From VEQN01 sp036405975 (GTDB lineage: Bacteria; Patescibacteriota; Minisyncoccia; Phycocordibacterales; CAIZLB01): a stretch of 18,461 nt of DNA. Shown one piece after another: positions 6,980-14,280 of this stretch; within the stretch, counting starts at the first letter, position 1; every line of letters begins with the position of its first letter. Under the pieces are notes generated by a model, which was not told the origin of the DNA, searched no databases, and saw only the letters and a list, made by a program, of their open reading frames with translations. Position numbers and translations under genes: made by a program. The stretch covers positions 1 through 18,461 of the forward strand of contig DASWWM010000037.1 of assembly GCA_036405975.1 (NCBI GenBank), in the 5' to 3' direction.

Positions 6980-8041
6980 CTAGATAAGCCGTTCGAGAAT
7001 CTGAGGATTGAGTGAGTGCTGGTATGCGCTCTCGATCGTGATCTCCCCCCTTCTGACAAGGTCAGCGAGGCATCGGTTGAGGTCGATCATTCCTTCCTGG
7101 GATCCAGTCTCGATGACGGTATTGATCTCATGGCTTCGCTTCTCTCGGATGAGGTTGGCGACCGCGGCATTCGATACGAGGAGCTCATATGCGGGAATCA
7201 TTCCGCCTGAAATTCGAGGAATGAGTCTTTGTGAGAAGATTCCCGTGAGCGATGCGGCGAGCTGCACTCGGATCTGATCCTGCTGTCCTGGCGGGAATGT
7301 ATCGATGATTCGGTCGATCGTCTGGGCCGCATTGTTCGTATGAAGCGTAGAGAAAACCATATGGCCCGTCTCGGCTGCAGTAACCGCCGCAGCCATCGTC
7401 TCATGGCCTCGCATTTCTCCGAGAAGGATGACGTTCACGTCCTGTCGAAGAACCGAGATGAGGGCCTGCTCGAAGCTGTCCGTGTCCACGCCGACCTCTC
7501 GCTGGTCGATGACCGACTTCTTCTGGTCGTATACGTACTCCACAGGATCTTCGATGGTGATGATGTGCTCGGCCCGCTCCTGGTTGATCATCTCGATCAT
7601 CGAAGCGAGAGTCGTCGACTTACCCTGCCCTACCGGTCCCACCACAAGGAAGAAGCCCTGCTTTTTTCGAGCGAACGTTTCAAGCATCGGAGGAAGTCCA
7701 AGCTCAACTAGAGACTTGATCTGCTTTGGAATGAGTCGGAGAGCGACGCTGTAATTCCCCTGCTGCACATATGCATTGCCTCGGAACCTGACGCCTTCTG
7801 CAAACATGTATGAAAAATCGGCCTCTTTCCTTTCAACGAACTTCTGCTCCTTTTCCTTTCCGAGCATGACGTCGAGCATTCCGACAATGGCTTCATGAGT
7901 AAGAACTTCCTTCTTGAGCAAAGGAAGAAGCGATCCGTTCGTACGGATCATCGGATGTCGCCCTTCTGAAAGGTGCAAGTCTGATGCGCCTTCCCGTACC
8001 ACGATTGAAAGCAAGTCTGCGAGTTCGTCTTTGTGATTCAT
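6980..8041 (-). CDS. pilT: Type IV pilus retraction ATPase PilT (variant Walker motifs)
   Basis: Hexameric cytoplasmic ATPase that depolymerises pili and drives twitching or uptake. At 353 aa it is of normal length. N-terminal PAS-like domain (ASDLHLSEGRHPMIRTNG, residues 19-36), then the RecA-like core: Walker A GPVGQGKST (135-143), Asp box TIEDPVEYV (162-170), Walker B VILLGEMRG (204-212), His box TGHMVFSTLHT (225-235), and a C-terminal NLIREKRSHEI resembling the PilT AIRNLIRE motif. Two departures from consensus are visible: GPVGQGKS for the usual GPTGSGKS, and GEMRG for GEMRD. The invariant G, K, S and catalytic E are kept, so activity is plausible. The gene starts 1 nt after the CheY-like stop. 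A PilU-like retraction ATPase is the alternative, but the C-terminus fits PilT better. Confidence 0.93.
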   Translation of the reverse strand: MNHKDELADLLSIVVREGASDLHLSEGRHPMIRTNGSLLPLLKKEVLTHEAIVGMLDVMLGKEKEQKFVERKEADFSYMFAEGVRFRGNAYVQQGNYSVALRLIPKQIKSLVELGLPPMLETFARKKQGFFLVVGPVGQGKSTTLASMIEMINQERAEHIITIEDPVEYVYDQKKSVIDQREVGVDTDSFEQALISVLRQDVNVILLGEMRGHETMAAAVTAAETGHMVFSTLHTNNAAQTIDRIIDTFPPGQQDQIRVQLAASLTGIFSQRLIPRISGGMIPAYELLVSNAAVANLIREKRSHEINTVIETGSQEGMIDLNRCLADLVRRGEITIESAYQHSLNPQILERLI

Positions 8042-8042
8042 T

Positions 8043-8441
8043 TTATGATTTCTTTTTGTTACCGAGCATTCTGAGAACTTCCGTCACGACTTCGGAAGGG
8101 ATGGTTGTCGCCTTTACGATATACCCGTCGATACCAAGTCTTTTTGCCTTTTCGATGTCCGATGACTGGCCTTGGTTGCTGAGGATCAGAACCACGGCAT
8201 CATTTGCGAGATTCTTGTCCCGAATGTTTTGAAGCGCTTCGAGTCCGTCCATGACCGGCATCACGATGTCGAGGACGATGGCGTCGGGAACCAGTCCTCC
8301 TTCGAGTTTCTTAAGCGCCTCGGATCCGTCGCTCGCGGTAGATACGTCGAACTTTTCCTTCTGGAACTTGATCGAGTACATGTTGAGCAGGAACTTGTCG
8401 TCATCGACTATGAGTATTTTGTATGGGATATCTCCGTTCAT
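8043..8441 (-). CDS. CheY-like single-domain response regulator
   Basis: Receiver domain of 132 aa with no output domain. Acidic pocket D13, D14 and D15 in IVDDDKF, phosphoacceptor D58 in VLDIVMPVMDG, switch Ser S88 in LILSNQ, aromatic Y107 and conserved Lys K110 in GYIVKAT. All residues needed for phosphorylation are present. It sits between pilB and pilT, only 1 nt before pilT, so it probably regulates pilus extension or retraction by protein contact, like PilG/PilH of twitching systems, though no kinase gene is in the window. It has a candidate extended -10 promoter just upstream and no Shine-Dalgarno site. Confidence 0.93.
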   Translation of the reverse strand: MNGDIPYKILIVDDDKFLLNMYSIKFQKEKFDVSTASDGSEALKKLEGGLVPDAIVLDIVMPVMDGLEALQNIRDKNLANDAVVLILSNQGQSSDIEKAKRLGIDGYIVKATTIPSEVVTEVLRMLGNKKKS

Positions 8442-8453
8442 GGTTTTATTTTA

Positions 8454-8462
8454 AGTATACCA
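8454..8462 (-). promoter_or_regulatory. Candidate internal promoter for the CheY-like gene, pilT and pilC
   Basis: The minus strand reads TGGTATACT, an extended -10 with TATACT (8454-8459), in the 48 nt gap after pilB. No convincing -35 is present. The expected leader is only about 7 nt. It could let the retraction half of the operon be expressed apart from pilM-pilB. Confidence 0.4.
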
Positions 8463-8489
8463 ATTGTAATAGCCATGCCTGCCAAAGTT

Positions 8490-10208
8490 TTACACAGTGC
8501 TCACCTCTTCGAATGGGATCTTCTTTCCGAGAGCCTTTGAGATGGCATCCTCCTTGAGCGTCGTGAAGCCCTTCTTTCTGAGAACATCGTAGATGGCTGG
8601 CTCTGTCGGATCCTTGAGGATGGCTCGCTCCAGCTCCTTGTCCATCTCGAATACCTCGAACACCGCCTGTCGTCCTTTGGTTCCCTTCGGACAGTCTGGT
8701 GTCGGGGCAATCTCGTACACCTGTTCGATCGGAGGAAGCTCGGACTTGTACTGTTCAGGAAGATCCTCGAACTCCTTCTCGATCATGACCTTGATGCTGT
8801 CCTCGACCGGCACCGCCTTTACCGCAGGCTCATATGCCTTTCCGACAAGCCGCTGTGCCATTCCAAGAACGAGGGTTGGCGCGATAAGGAACGGATCGAC
8901 GCCCATATCGATGAGTCGAGGGACGATACCGATAGAGCTGTTGGTGTGAATCGTTGAAAATACCAAGTGACCCGTAAGGGCGGCCTGAATGGCAAGCTGT
9001 GCCGTTTCCTTGTCTCGGATCTCTCCCACCATGATCACGTCAGGGTCCTGTCGGAGAGTCGTTCGAAGTCCGGATGCAAACGTATAACCGATCTCGGGTC
9101 GGACCTGCGACTGGCTGATTCCCTCGATGTTGTATTCCACCGGATCCTCAAGCGAAAGAACGTTCTGCGTTTCCCTGTCGAGTGCCGTAAGCATCGAGTA
9201 AAGAGTCGTCGTTTTTCCGGAACCTGTCGGACCGGAAATGAGAATGAGTCCGTATGGCTTGTTGATCGCCTTTCGGATCATTTCGTAATGACGAGGAGTG
9301 AATCCAAGATCCTCGATCTTCTGGACGCCCTTCTGCTGGTCGAGGATTCGCATTACCACCTTCTCTCCGAAATATGTCGGGAATGTAGAGACTCGGAAGT
9401 CGATCTTTCGGCTGTCGATACGCGCAGAGAATCGTCCGTCCTGAGGCTTTCGCTTCTCGTCGAGCTTCATATTGCAAAGCACCTTGATTCGGGCAACGAC
9501 GGCATCGAGAACCTTGATCGGGAGAACGAGGCTGGTATTGAGAACGCCATCCACTCGGAATCGGATCCGCACTTTGTCCCGAAGCGGCTCAACGTGAATG
9601 TCGGATGCTTCTCCTTCGATGGCATATCGAAGCATCGTAGCAACGATCTTCGTCACCGGTGCATCCTCGACGATGTTCACCTTTCCATCAGAGCCTTTGC
9701 TTATGGTATCGTCCGCAGTTACCTCGACTTTGGCACCCGCGAATTCGCTCTCGAGATCGCCAAGGGCCTTGCTCACCTCTCCGGTAAGCCCTTTGTACGA
9801 GTCGAATACCTTCTGGAAATCATCCTCTGATACGATATAGATCTTGAACGGCATGTTCAGCTTCGCAGAGATGAAGTTCAATGCATCTCGCGCCTCGATA
9901 TTGTCAGGGTCAACGACTCCGACTTCGAGTGCGCCATCCTTCACGTCGATCGGGATGATCTTGTAATGAAGGGCTGATTCTTCGGGAATGAACTTGAGGA
10001 TTTCGAATGGGACCTCCTTGTCTCCGACAGACTTGCTTGGAATATGCAAAAGCTCGCTCTTTGCCTGAGCGATGGCGGCGGCAGTTATGCCCCGCTCCCT
10101 GAGTATCTCCTCGACTGGCCGTCCGCTCTCAGACGCCTCCGCCTGGATGAAGCCCATATCGTCTTGCGAGATGATGTTTTGTTTTACAAGGACGCTTAGA
10201 AAATTCAT
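8490..10208 (-). CDS. pilB: Type IV pilus extension ATPase PilB
   Basis: Assembly ATPase that powers pilus growth, 572 aa. N-terminal T2SSE_N/MshEN-like region (residues about 1-140), an acidic linker, then the GspE core: ASDIHVEP (201-208), Walker A GPTGSGKTT (326-334), Asp box LEDPVEYN (353-360), Walker B VIMVGEIRD (391-399), and His box TGHLVFSTIHTN (412-423). The tetracysteine zinc motif seen in many PilB/GspE proteins is missing; a charged insert (about 465-500) leads to PDCPKGTKGR with one cysteine, so the usual C-x-x-C pairs are replaced. The C-terminal AVFEVFEMDKELERAI matches the family. It is 6 nt downstream of the PilP-like gene. The assignment over other GspE relatives follows from the pilM-N-O and pilT-C context. 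Confidence 0.96.
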   Translation of the reverse strand: MNFLSVLVKQNIISQDDMGFIQAEASESGRPVEEILRERGITAAAIAQAKSELLHIPSKSVGDKEVPFEILKFIPEESALHYKIIPIDVKDGALEVGVVDPDNIEARDALNFISAKLNMPFKIYIVSEDDFQKVFDSYKGLTGEVSKALGDLESEFAGAKVEVTADDTISKGSDGKVNIVEDAPVTKIVATMLRYAIEGEASDIHVEPLRDKVRIRFRVDGVLNTSLVLPIKVLDAVVARIKVLCNMKLDEKRKPQDGRFSARIDSRKIDFRVSTFPTYFGEKVVMRILDQQKGVQKIEDLGFTPRHYEMIRKAINKPYGLILISGPTGSGKTTTLYSMLTALDRETQNVLSLEDPVEYNIEGISQSQVRPEIGYTFASGLRTTLRQDPDVIMVGEIRDKETAQLAIQAALTGHLVFSTIHTNSSIGIVPRLIDMGVDPFLIAPTLVLGMAQRLVGKAYEPAVKAVPVEDSIKVMIEKEFEDLPEQYKSELPPIEQVYEIAPTPDCPKGTKGRQAVFEVFEMDKELERAILKDPTEPAIYDVLRKKGFTTLKEDAISKALGKKIPFEEVSTV

Positions 10209-10214
10209 GATGGG

Positions 10215-10679
10215 TTATCGCGCTGACCGAGTCGTGGTAGTCGCACTTCGCGTAGTTGTGGCAGAAGTGGTTGAAGAAGTCATGACGAATGCCGAGCCGG
10301 AGACATTTCCGATGGCTTCGGATACCGTAGTCGGAGCTCCGGCTCGGCCAGCATCGTCGAGAGGGGCGAACGGATTGGGTCGTCCGACAGGCTGCGGCTG
10401 AATCTCCTGGCTGAAGTCCTGAAGGCCTGCATATACCTCATCGGCAAAGATGCTGAGATTGAACTTTATGTTCTGAATGGCAAGAAGCTGCGTGACGAAT
10501 TCCCTTCCAGGACCATCGAGCGTATTCGTAGTCACTCCCGTAGCCTGTGCGGTTTGGCCGGCAACAACTCGTGCCACTCCGCCCTCAGGCGTATCGCTTT
10601 TGTTCGTATACACGTATACCCCGTACCCTATTCCGGCAAGGAGGACGATTATGAGAATGAGGATGAATTTCTTGTTCAT
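10215..10679 (-). CDS. Small membrane-anchored protein, possible PilP-like subunit
   Basis: A 154 aa protein with a single N-terminal membrane helix (residues 5-25) facing outward, located exactly where pilP lies in proteobacterial pilMNOP operons. A motif reading VGRPNPFAPLDD (about residues 98-109) resembles the GR-x-D/N-P-F-x-P signature of PilP/GspC proteins. No lipobox is visible, and the C-terminus is an unusual low-complexity Thr/Ser/Arg tail (TTSATTTRSATTTTRSAR). It begins 7 nt after pilO and ends 6 nt before pilB, so it is translated with the machine. Homology to PilP rests on one motif and on synteny, so it should be read as a hypothesis; otherwise it is a lineage-specific pilus accessory protein. 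Confidence 0.6.
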   Translation of the reverse strand: MNKKFILILIIVLLAGIGYGVYVYTNKSDTPEGGVARVVAGQTAQATGVTTNTLDGPGREFVTQLLAIQNIKFNLSIFADEVYAGLQDFSQEIQPQPVGRPNPFAPLDDAGRAGAPTTVSEAIGNVSGSAFVMTSSTTSATTTRSATTTTRSAR

Positions 10680-10686
10680 GATTGTT

Positions 10687-11226
10687 TTATTTTAGCCAGT
10701 ATGTCTGAAGCGTAAGCGTGAAATCGTATCGACCGTCTCGAGTCGCTGAGAAAGAGAGAGCTGTAACATCGACCAATCGGAGGCTTGCCTCAAGATCCTT
10801 CATGAAGGCAAGGAAGGTGTCATACGCCGATGTGACAGAGAATGTAAGCGCGATCGAGCCATGCTTCTTTGAGTCTGGACCTACGGCAGTAGTTCCGGTT
10901 CGGGCAGTAAGCTCGGTGATCTTGGTGTTTCGGATTCTCATGCCGTACTTGCTCGCGATATTGTCGATATCGATAATGAGCCCCACGTTTTCAACGCTGT
11001 CCGGAAGCATCTTGTTAAGGCGGTCAATGTCAGCTTCCTTGATCTTGTTTCGATCGGAAAGAAGCCGTTCTCGCTCAGCTCGAAGAGCATTTGCCTTTTT
11101 GTTCGCATCCACCACCTCCTGCTGCTCAGCCCTCTTTTCCTGCATCTTCTGATACTGAGGGTTCGTAAAGAGCACGAATCCGGCGATTGCCGCTGCTATG
11201 AAAATAAATGGAAAGAGGAATTTCAT
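10687..11226 (-). CDS. pilO: Type IV pilus alignment protein PilO
   Basis: Inner-membrane protein of 179 aa that dimerises with PilN in the alignment complex. It has one membrane helix (residues 3-21), a coiled-coil stretch (about 27-75) rich in K, E, R and A, and a ferredoxin-like C-terminal domain. MLPDSVENVGLIIDIDNIA (about residues 73-91) and FLAFMKDLEASLRLVDV (about 139-155) are the two blocks typical of PilO. The ATG at 11226 lies 2 nt after the stop of pilN. It is short for the family because only one ferredoxin-like subdomain is present. Confidence 0.87.
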   Translation of the reverse strand: MKFLFPFIFIAAAIAGFVLFTNPQYQKMQEKRAEQQEVVDANKKANALRAERERLLSDRNKIKEADIDRLNKMLPDSVENVGLIIDIDNIASKYGMRIRNTKITELTARTGTTAVGPDSKKHGSIALTFSVTSAYDTFLAFMKDLEASLRLVDVTALSFSATRDGRYDFTLTLQTYWLK

Positions 11227-11228
11227 GA

Positions 11229-11993
11229 TTAGTTCGTTGGATTCGTAATGTCTCCGCTGTTAAGCTCCAGGAGGCTTGTCTCAGGCGCGCCGACAGACGT
11301 CTGTTCAGACGCCGGCGCGCCTGTCTGCTGAAACCCATTTACCTGGTTTTGAACCTGTCCGACCGCTGGCTGCGTACCCGCAGTTCCACCCGAAAGGCCG
11401 TACTCCTCCCTCTTGAGCTTATAGTAATCGACCAAGAACGGGTCGACTCCTGTCGTAAAGCTGAAGCCTACATTTCCTTGCTGATCAAGATTCAAGTCGC
11501 CGAAGATAGGGCTTCGGAATACGTTCTTGAGTGCAGGGTCAGTGAATGCTTTTGCCTGGAGGGCAACCGTATCATACCCCGTCGCAGTTCCTCTCATAGA
11601 AAGGGTGATCTTGTCGTCAGCCGAGGAGTAGTTGAAATCGGTGAATCGGACGTTTCGAAGGGTGGTATTGCTGAGGATCTGGAAAACCGTAGATACTCCC
11701 TTGTGCTGCTTAAGGAGCGTATTTGCCGCATTGATTCGGTCATTGAGACGCGTGATCTCCTTGATGGTATTCGGATCGAAGGCGTTCTTATTGATGAGAA
11801 GCTGTTCGTTCCCGTTCTTTATGTTCTGCTCGATGATCCGGCCGTAAATGATGACGCCTCCCGCTGATGCGGCGCTGGCCATGAAAATGATAAAAGAGAT
11901 AAGGAAGAAGATGCTCGCCGAAGATGTTCGATGAGGGGCATCGACATTGAGAGGCTGCTTTGGGATAAATGAAGTTTGGAATTTGGTCTCCAT
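11229..11993 (-). CDS. pilN: PilN-like type IV pilus assembly protein
   Basis: A 254 aa inner-membrane protein between pilM and pilO. The short cytoplasmic N-terminus (SFIPKQPLNVD, residues about 8-18) corresponds to the segment through which PilN docks onto PilM. A membrane helix (about 28-52) follows, then a coiled coil with EITRLNDRINAANTLLKQHKG, and a domain with ISNT-like and LSMRGTATGYDTVALQAKAF blocks matching the C-terminal fold of PilN (G-x-a-x-s-y-x-x-v-a-x-f). The last 60 residues are Gln/Gly/Thr-rich and probably disordered. An inverted repeat in the DNA (11282-11323) falls in this tail. Identification depends on gene order plus these features, as PilN sequences diverge fast. Confidence 0.85.
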   Translation of the reverse strand: METKFQTSFIPKQPLNVDAPHRTSSASIFFLISFIIFMASAASAGGVIIYGRIIEQNIKNGNEQLLINKNAFDPNTIKEITRLNDRINAANTLLKQHKGVSTVFQILSNTTLRNVRFTDFNYSSADDKITLSMRGTATGYDTVALQAKAFTDPALKNVFRSPIFGDLNLDQQGNVGFSFTTGVDPFLVDYYKLKREEYGLSGGTAGTQPAVGQVQNQVNGFQQTGAPASEQTSVGAPETSLLELNSGDITNPTN

Positions 11994-12013
11994 GTACGTA
12001 TATATTCCCTGTC

Positions 12014-12043
12014 AGTATATCACTCAACCGAAACAAACATCAA
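12014..12043 (-). promoter_or_regulatory. Candidate internal promoter before pilN
   Basis: In the 81 nt gap after pilM, the minus strand has TTGATG (12038-12043), an 18 nt spacer and TATACT (12014-12019). The expected start leaves a leader of about 13 nt before the pilN ATG. The gap is unusually long for this operon, which supports a regulatory site there. Confidence 0.4.
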
Positions 12044-12074
12044 TGCAACGTATACACACCGAAATGCCCGGCAA

Positions 12075-13199
12075 TTAGCTGAGCTCCTGAAGCTTTCGAA
12101 GAGCCAGACCGAGAGCCGCTGAGAATTCCAAGCCGGTAACCTTAAGCACGTCTTCAAGGAATGCGGGCGCTTCGACTTTGAGGAATGGATCGCCGACAAC
12201 CACTTCCGTCTGGAAATTCGCCCGGGCAAGCTCGAATACGCCCTTCATGGCAACACCCCCTCCCGTAAGGATCACCCTTCCGACCGCCTTATTGAATCGT
12301 CGCTGGTAGTTGATGATGACGCTATTCGCTTCCGAAAAGATATAGTCCATTGTCAGCGAGATGATCTCGTACACATTCTTCTCCTCTGCAGGCGAGCTCG
12401 TTCCGAGATTTCGCTTGATATGTTCCGCCCGATCAAATGTCACATTGAGCCCTTTCGAGATGCTCATGGTGATTTCCTGAGAACCTTTATTGATGATATG
12501 CGAATACTTGACCACCCCCTTCTCAAGTATGTACACCTTTGTCGAAGATGCACCCATATCGAAAATCATAACAGGGAGTGTCTCCCCTGACAGAAGCGCA
12601 CGCGTCGAGCTGAACATTTCGATTTCGAAAAATGAAGTATTCAACCCTGCACCTTTCACGATGTTCGTGTACGTGCTGAGCACATCGTTGTGAATGGAGA
12701 CGACGAGCACCTGGGTCTTTTGCGTCGCCTGTTGCACTGCATTGTTCTCCTCGTCCACGCTTTCGACGAAATCGAGCTCATTTGAGCCCGTCGGAACGAT
12801 CCACCAGTCCATGGTCACTTCGCTGATGGGGACCGGAATGTATTTTCGAGCTTCAAGAGGAATCATTTCCTGCAGCTGCTTCGGCTCAGCATGCGGAAGC
12901 TCAATGAGCGATACGAGGCTCGACTTGAATGGAATGGAGACTCCGGCAGAAACGCTTGTGACATTGGCTTCCCTGAGAACGTCCTTTATGGCCTCGGCGA
13001 GCTTGTCAGCCGGAAGGTTTGTTACCTGTCCTACCGCAAGGCCCGCATACGGACCAAGTGCAAGCTCGCCATACGTCTCGAGAACCGCCCTCCCCTTTTT
13101 CTTTCGCAATTGAACAACCTTCACGGATGAAGACCCAATATCAACGCCGATGACGCTCTCATCCTGCGGCTTGAACAAATTTTGAAGAAAACTTGACAT
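12075..13199 (-). CDS. pilM: Type IV pilus actin-like ATPase PilM
   Basis: Cytoplasmic actin/FtsA-like protein, 374 aa, that binds the PilN N-terminus and links the alignment complex to the ATPases. Nucleotide-binding blocks are visible: phosphate-1 VIGVDIGSSSVKVVQL (16-31), phosphate-2 MIFDMGASSTKVYIL (211-225), and adenosine VILTGGGVAMKG (309-320). MIPLEARKYIPVPISEVTMDW (about 112-132) is a typical PilM block. First gene of the machine operon; the ATG at 13199 lies about 20 nt from the expected start of a sigma70-like promoter. An 81 nt gap to pilN contains a second candidate promoter. No Shine-Dalgarno site. Confidence 0.95.
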   Translation of the reverse strand: MSSFLQNLFKPQDESVIGVDIGSSSVKVVQLRKKKGRAVLETYGELALGPYAGLAVGQVTNLPADKLAEAIKDVLREANVTSVSAGVSIPFKSSLVSLIELPHAEPKQLQEMIPLEARKYIPVPISEVTMDWWIVPTGSNELDFVESVDEENNAVQQATQKTQVLVVSIHNDVLSTYTNIVKGAGLNTSFFEIEMFSSTRALLSGETLPVMIFDMGASSTKVYILEKGVVKYSHIINKGSQEITMSISKGLNVTFDRAEHIKRNLGTSSPAEEKNVYEIISLTMDYIFSEANSVIINYQRRFNKAVGRVILTGGGVAMKGVFELARANFQTEVVVGDPFLKVEAPAFLEDVLKVTGLEFSAALGLALRKLQELS

Positions 13200-13225
13200 G
13201 TGGTGCGTAGACTCTACTTGTCATT

Positions 13226-13254
13226 AGTATATATCAGTATCTTCACAATGAGAA
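13226..13254 (-). promoter_or_regulatory. Candidate main promoter of the pilM-pilC operon
   Basis: The minus strand carries TTCTCA (13249-13254), a 17 nt spacer and TATACT (13226-13231), with the expected start about 20 nt before the pilM ATG. It lies in the divergent region shared with the ComF-like gene. Confidence 0.55.
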
Positions 13255-13313
13255 CATCGCAAAGTCCATATACCATGTGTATTAAAGTTGTTCGAACATT
13301 CGCATCACACACA

Positions 13314-14108
13314 ATGAGTGCGGTTATCCGACTGATAAGCGCGATCGAACTGATCGGCGAAGCATTGTTCCCGAAAAGGCATGCCGGAAAGTTCAACAAG
13401 CCTCATCGAGGGCCGAATGCCCAACCTCAGCGAACAGAGACATCCATTCGGATCGGTCTTGTACGCCACGAAAACGCCAAGACGCTCGAATGCCTCATGC
13501 AGATGAACAAAAGACGACTGAGCGCACCGTTCGAAGATGCGCCTCCTGCCCTATTCGCATACAGAAATGATTTCATGAAGGCATTTCTCTGGCAGATTAA
13601 ATACTATGCGCATGAAGAATTCATAAAGCACGCCGCAGACATATGGAGCGACGAGCTCATTGCCATTCTTACCGAGAAGCACGACAGTTCACTTGAAAAA
13701 CAAAAAGCCCTGATCATCCATCCTCCCTCGTCAGGATACGCACTCGGCACAAAAGCCTTCGACCAGATGAGCCTGCTGGCCGAGAAGATGATCACGGCAA
13801 CAGCTTTGGGAAATTTCTGCGAATACGCCAGGCATGCCGTCGAGCATTCAAAACGGGACGACGGCATGATTCCCCAACATAAAGGCTCCCGCAGAGAACG
13901 CCTCGACTGGGCTGCCCGTAAGTTCAGGCTTTCGGAGGCATTTGTCCAAAACCTGGACCGGGCCGGCACGGCGGTCGGATGCGAAAACGTACATATTATA
14001 TGCATAGACGACGTGACCACGACTGGAGCAACCCTTTCGGCCATACGCCAGCTCATACAAGACGAACTCCGACCAGTACGCCTGATCCTTTCCGCTTTTG
14101 CACATTAA
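13314..14108 (+). CDS. comF: ComF-like phosphoribosyltransferase, degenerate zinc-finger region
   Basis: Protein of 264 aa from ATG 13314. The C-terminal PRPP-binding loop is clear: VHIICIDDVTTTGATL, with DDVTTTGAT at residues 232-240. The middle block LFAYRNDFMKAFLWQIKYYAH corresponds to the a-Y-x-x-x-l-r-x-l-l-x-x-x-K-y motif of ComF, and IPQHKGSRRERL to the Q-x-x-x-x-x-R motif. The N-terminal ELIGEALFPKRHAGKF aligns with the usual L-L-F-P-x-x-C-x-x-C entry, but the zinc-binding cysteines are absent. In-frame ATG codons at 13248 and 13275 are alternatives; 13314 is preferred because the family motif begins right after it. ComF helps natural transformation in several bacteria, where it accompanies T4P; here it is divergent from pilM. 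The family is fairly sure; the role in uptake is inferred. Confidence 0.8.
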   Translation: MSAVIRLISAIELIGEALFPKRHAGKFNKPHRGPNAQPQRTETSIRIGLVRHENAKTLECLMQMNKRRLSAPFEDAPPALFAYRNDFMKAFLWQIKYYAHEEFIKHAADIWSDELIAILTEKHDSSLEKQKALIIHPPSSGYALGTKAFDQMSLLAEKMITATALGNFCEYARHAVEHSKRDDGMIPQHKGSRRERLDWAARKFRLSEAFVQNLDRAGTAVGCENVHIICIDDVTTTGATLSAIRQLIQDELRPVRLILSAFAH

Positions 14109-14132
14109 GGTCAAATTTGATATCGTGAGTCG

Positions 14133-14152
14133 GTACTGGCTGCTGCCGGTAC
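14133..14152. other. Small hairpin upstream of the tRNA
   Basis: GTACTGGC (14133-14140) and GCCGGTAC (14145-14152) pair over 8 bp with one G-T wobble and a TGCT loop, 4 nt before the tRNA and 24 nt after the ComF-like stop. No T-run follows on the plus strand. It may be a processing or attenuation element, or chance. Confidence 0.3.
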
Positions 14153-14156
14153 AAAT

Positions 14157-14248
14157 GGAGACGTGTCAGAGTGGTCTATCGTGCCTCTTTGCTAAAGAGG
14201 TGTGCCCCTTAAAAGGCACCGAGGGTTCGAATCCCTCCGTCTCCGCCA
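14157..14248 (+). tRNA. tRNA-Ser(GCU) with encoded CCA
   Basis: Acceptor arms GGAGACG (14157-14163) and CGTCTCC (14238-14244) pair perfectly, then a G discriminator and CCA (14246-14248). The anticodon stem CCTCT/AGAGG holds the loop TTGCTAA, with anticodon GCT at 14191-14193. A long variable arm (GTGCC/GGCAC) shows a class II tRNA, and the T arm is GAGGGTTCGAATCCCTC. The combination identifies tRNA-Ser reading AGC/AGU. It appears intact and marks the point where the sequence turns from conserved to accessory content. Confidence 0.97.
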
Positions 14249-14280
14249 AGAGAACTAAGTATCGGAGTGACCCGAGTACC

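Noticed and set aside
8967..9830. Plus-strand open frame of 287 codons
   Set aside because: It lies opposite the PilB core, whose motifs are clear; the plus product has no recognisable domain.
13200..13313. Longer N-terminus for the ComF-like gene starting at GTG 13200
   Set aside because: It would abut pilM with no room for a promoter, and the extra residues do not resemble the family start.
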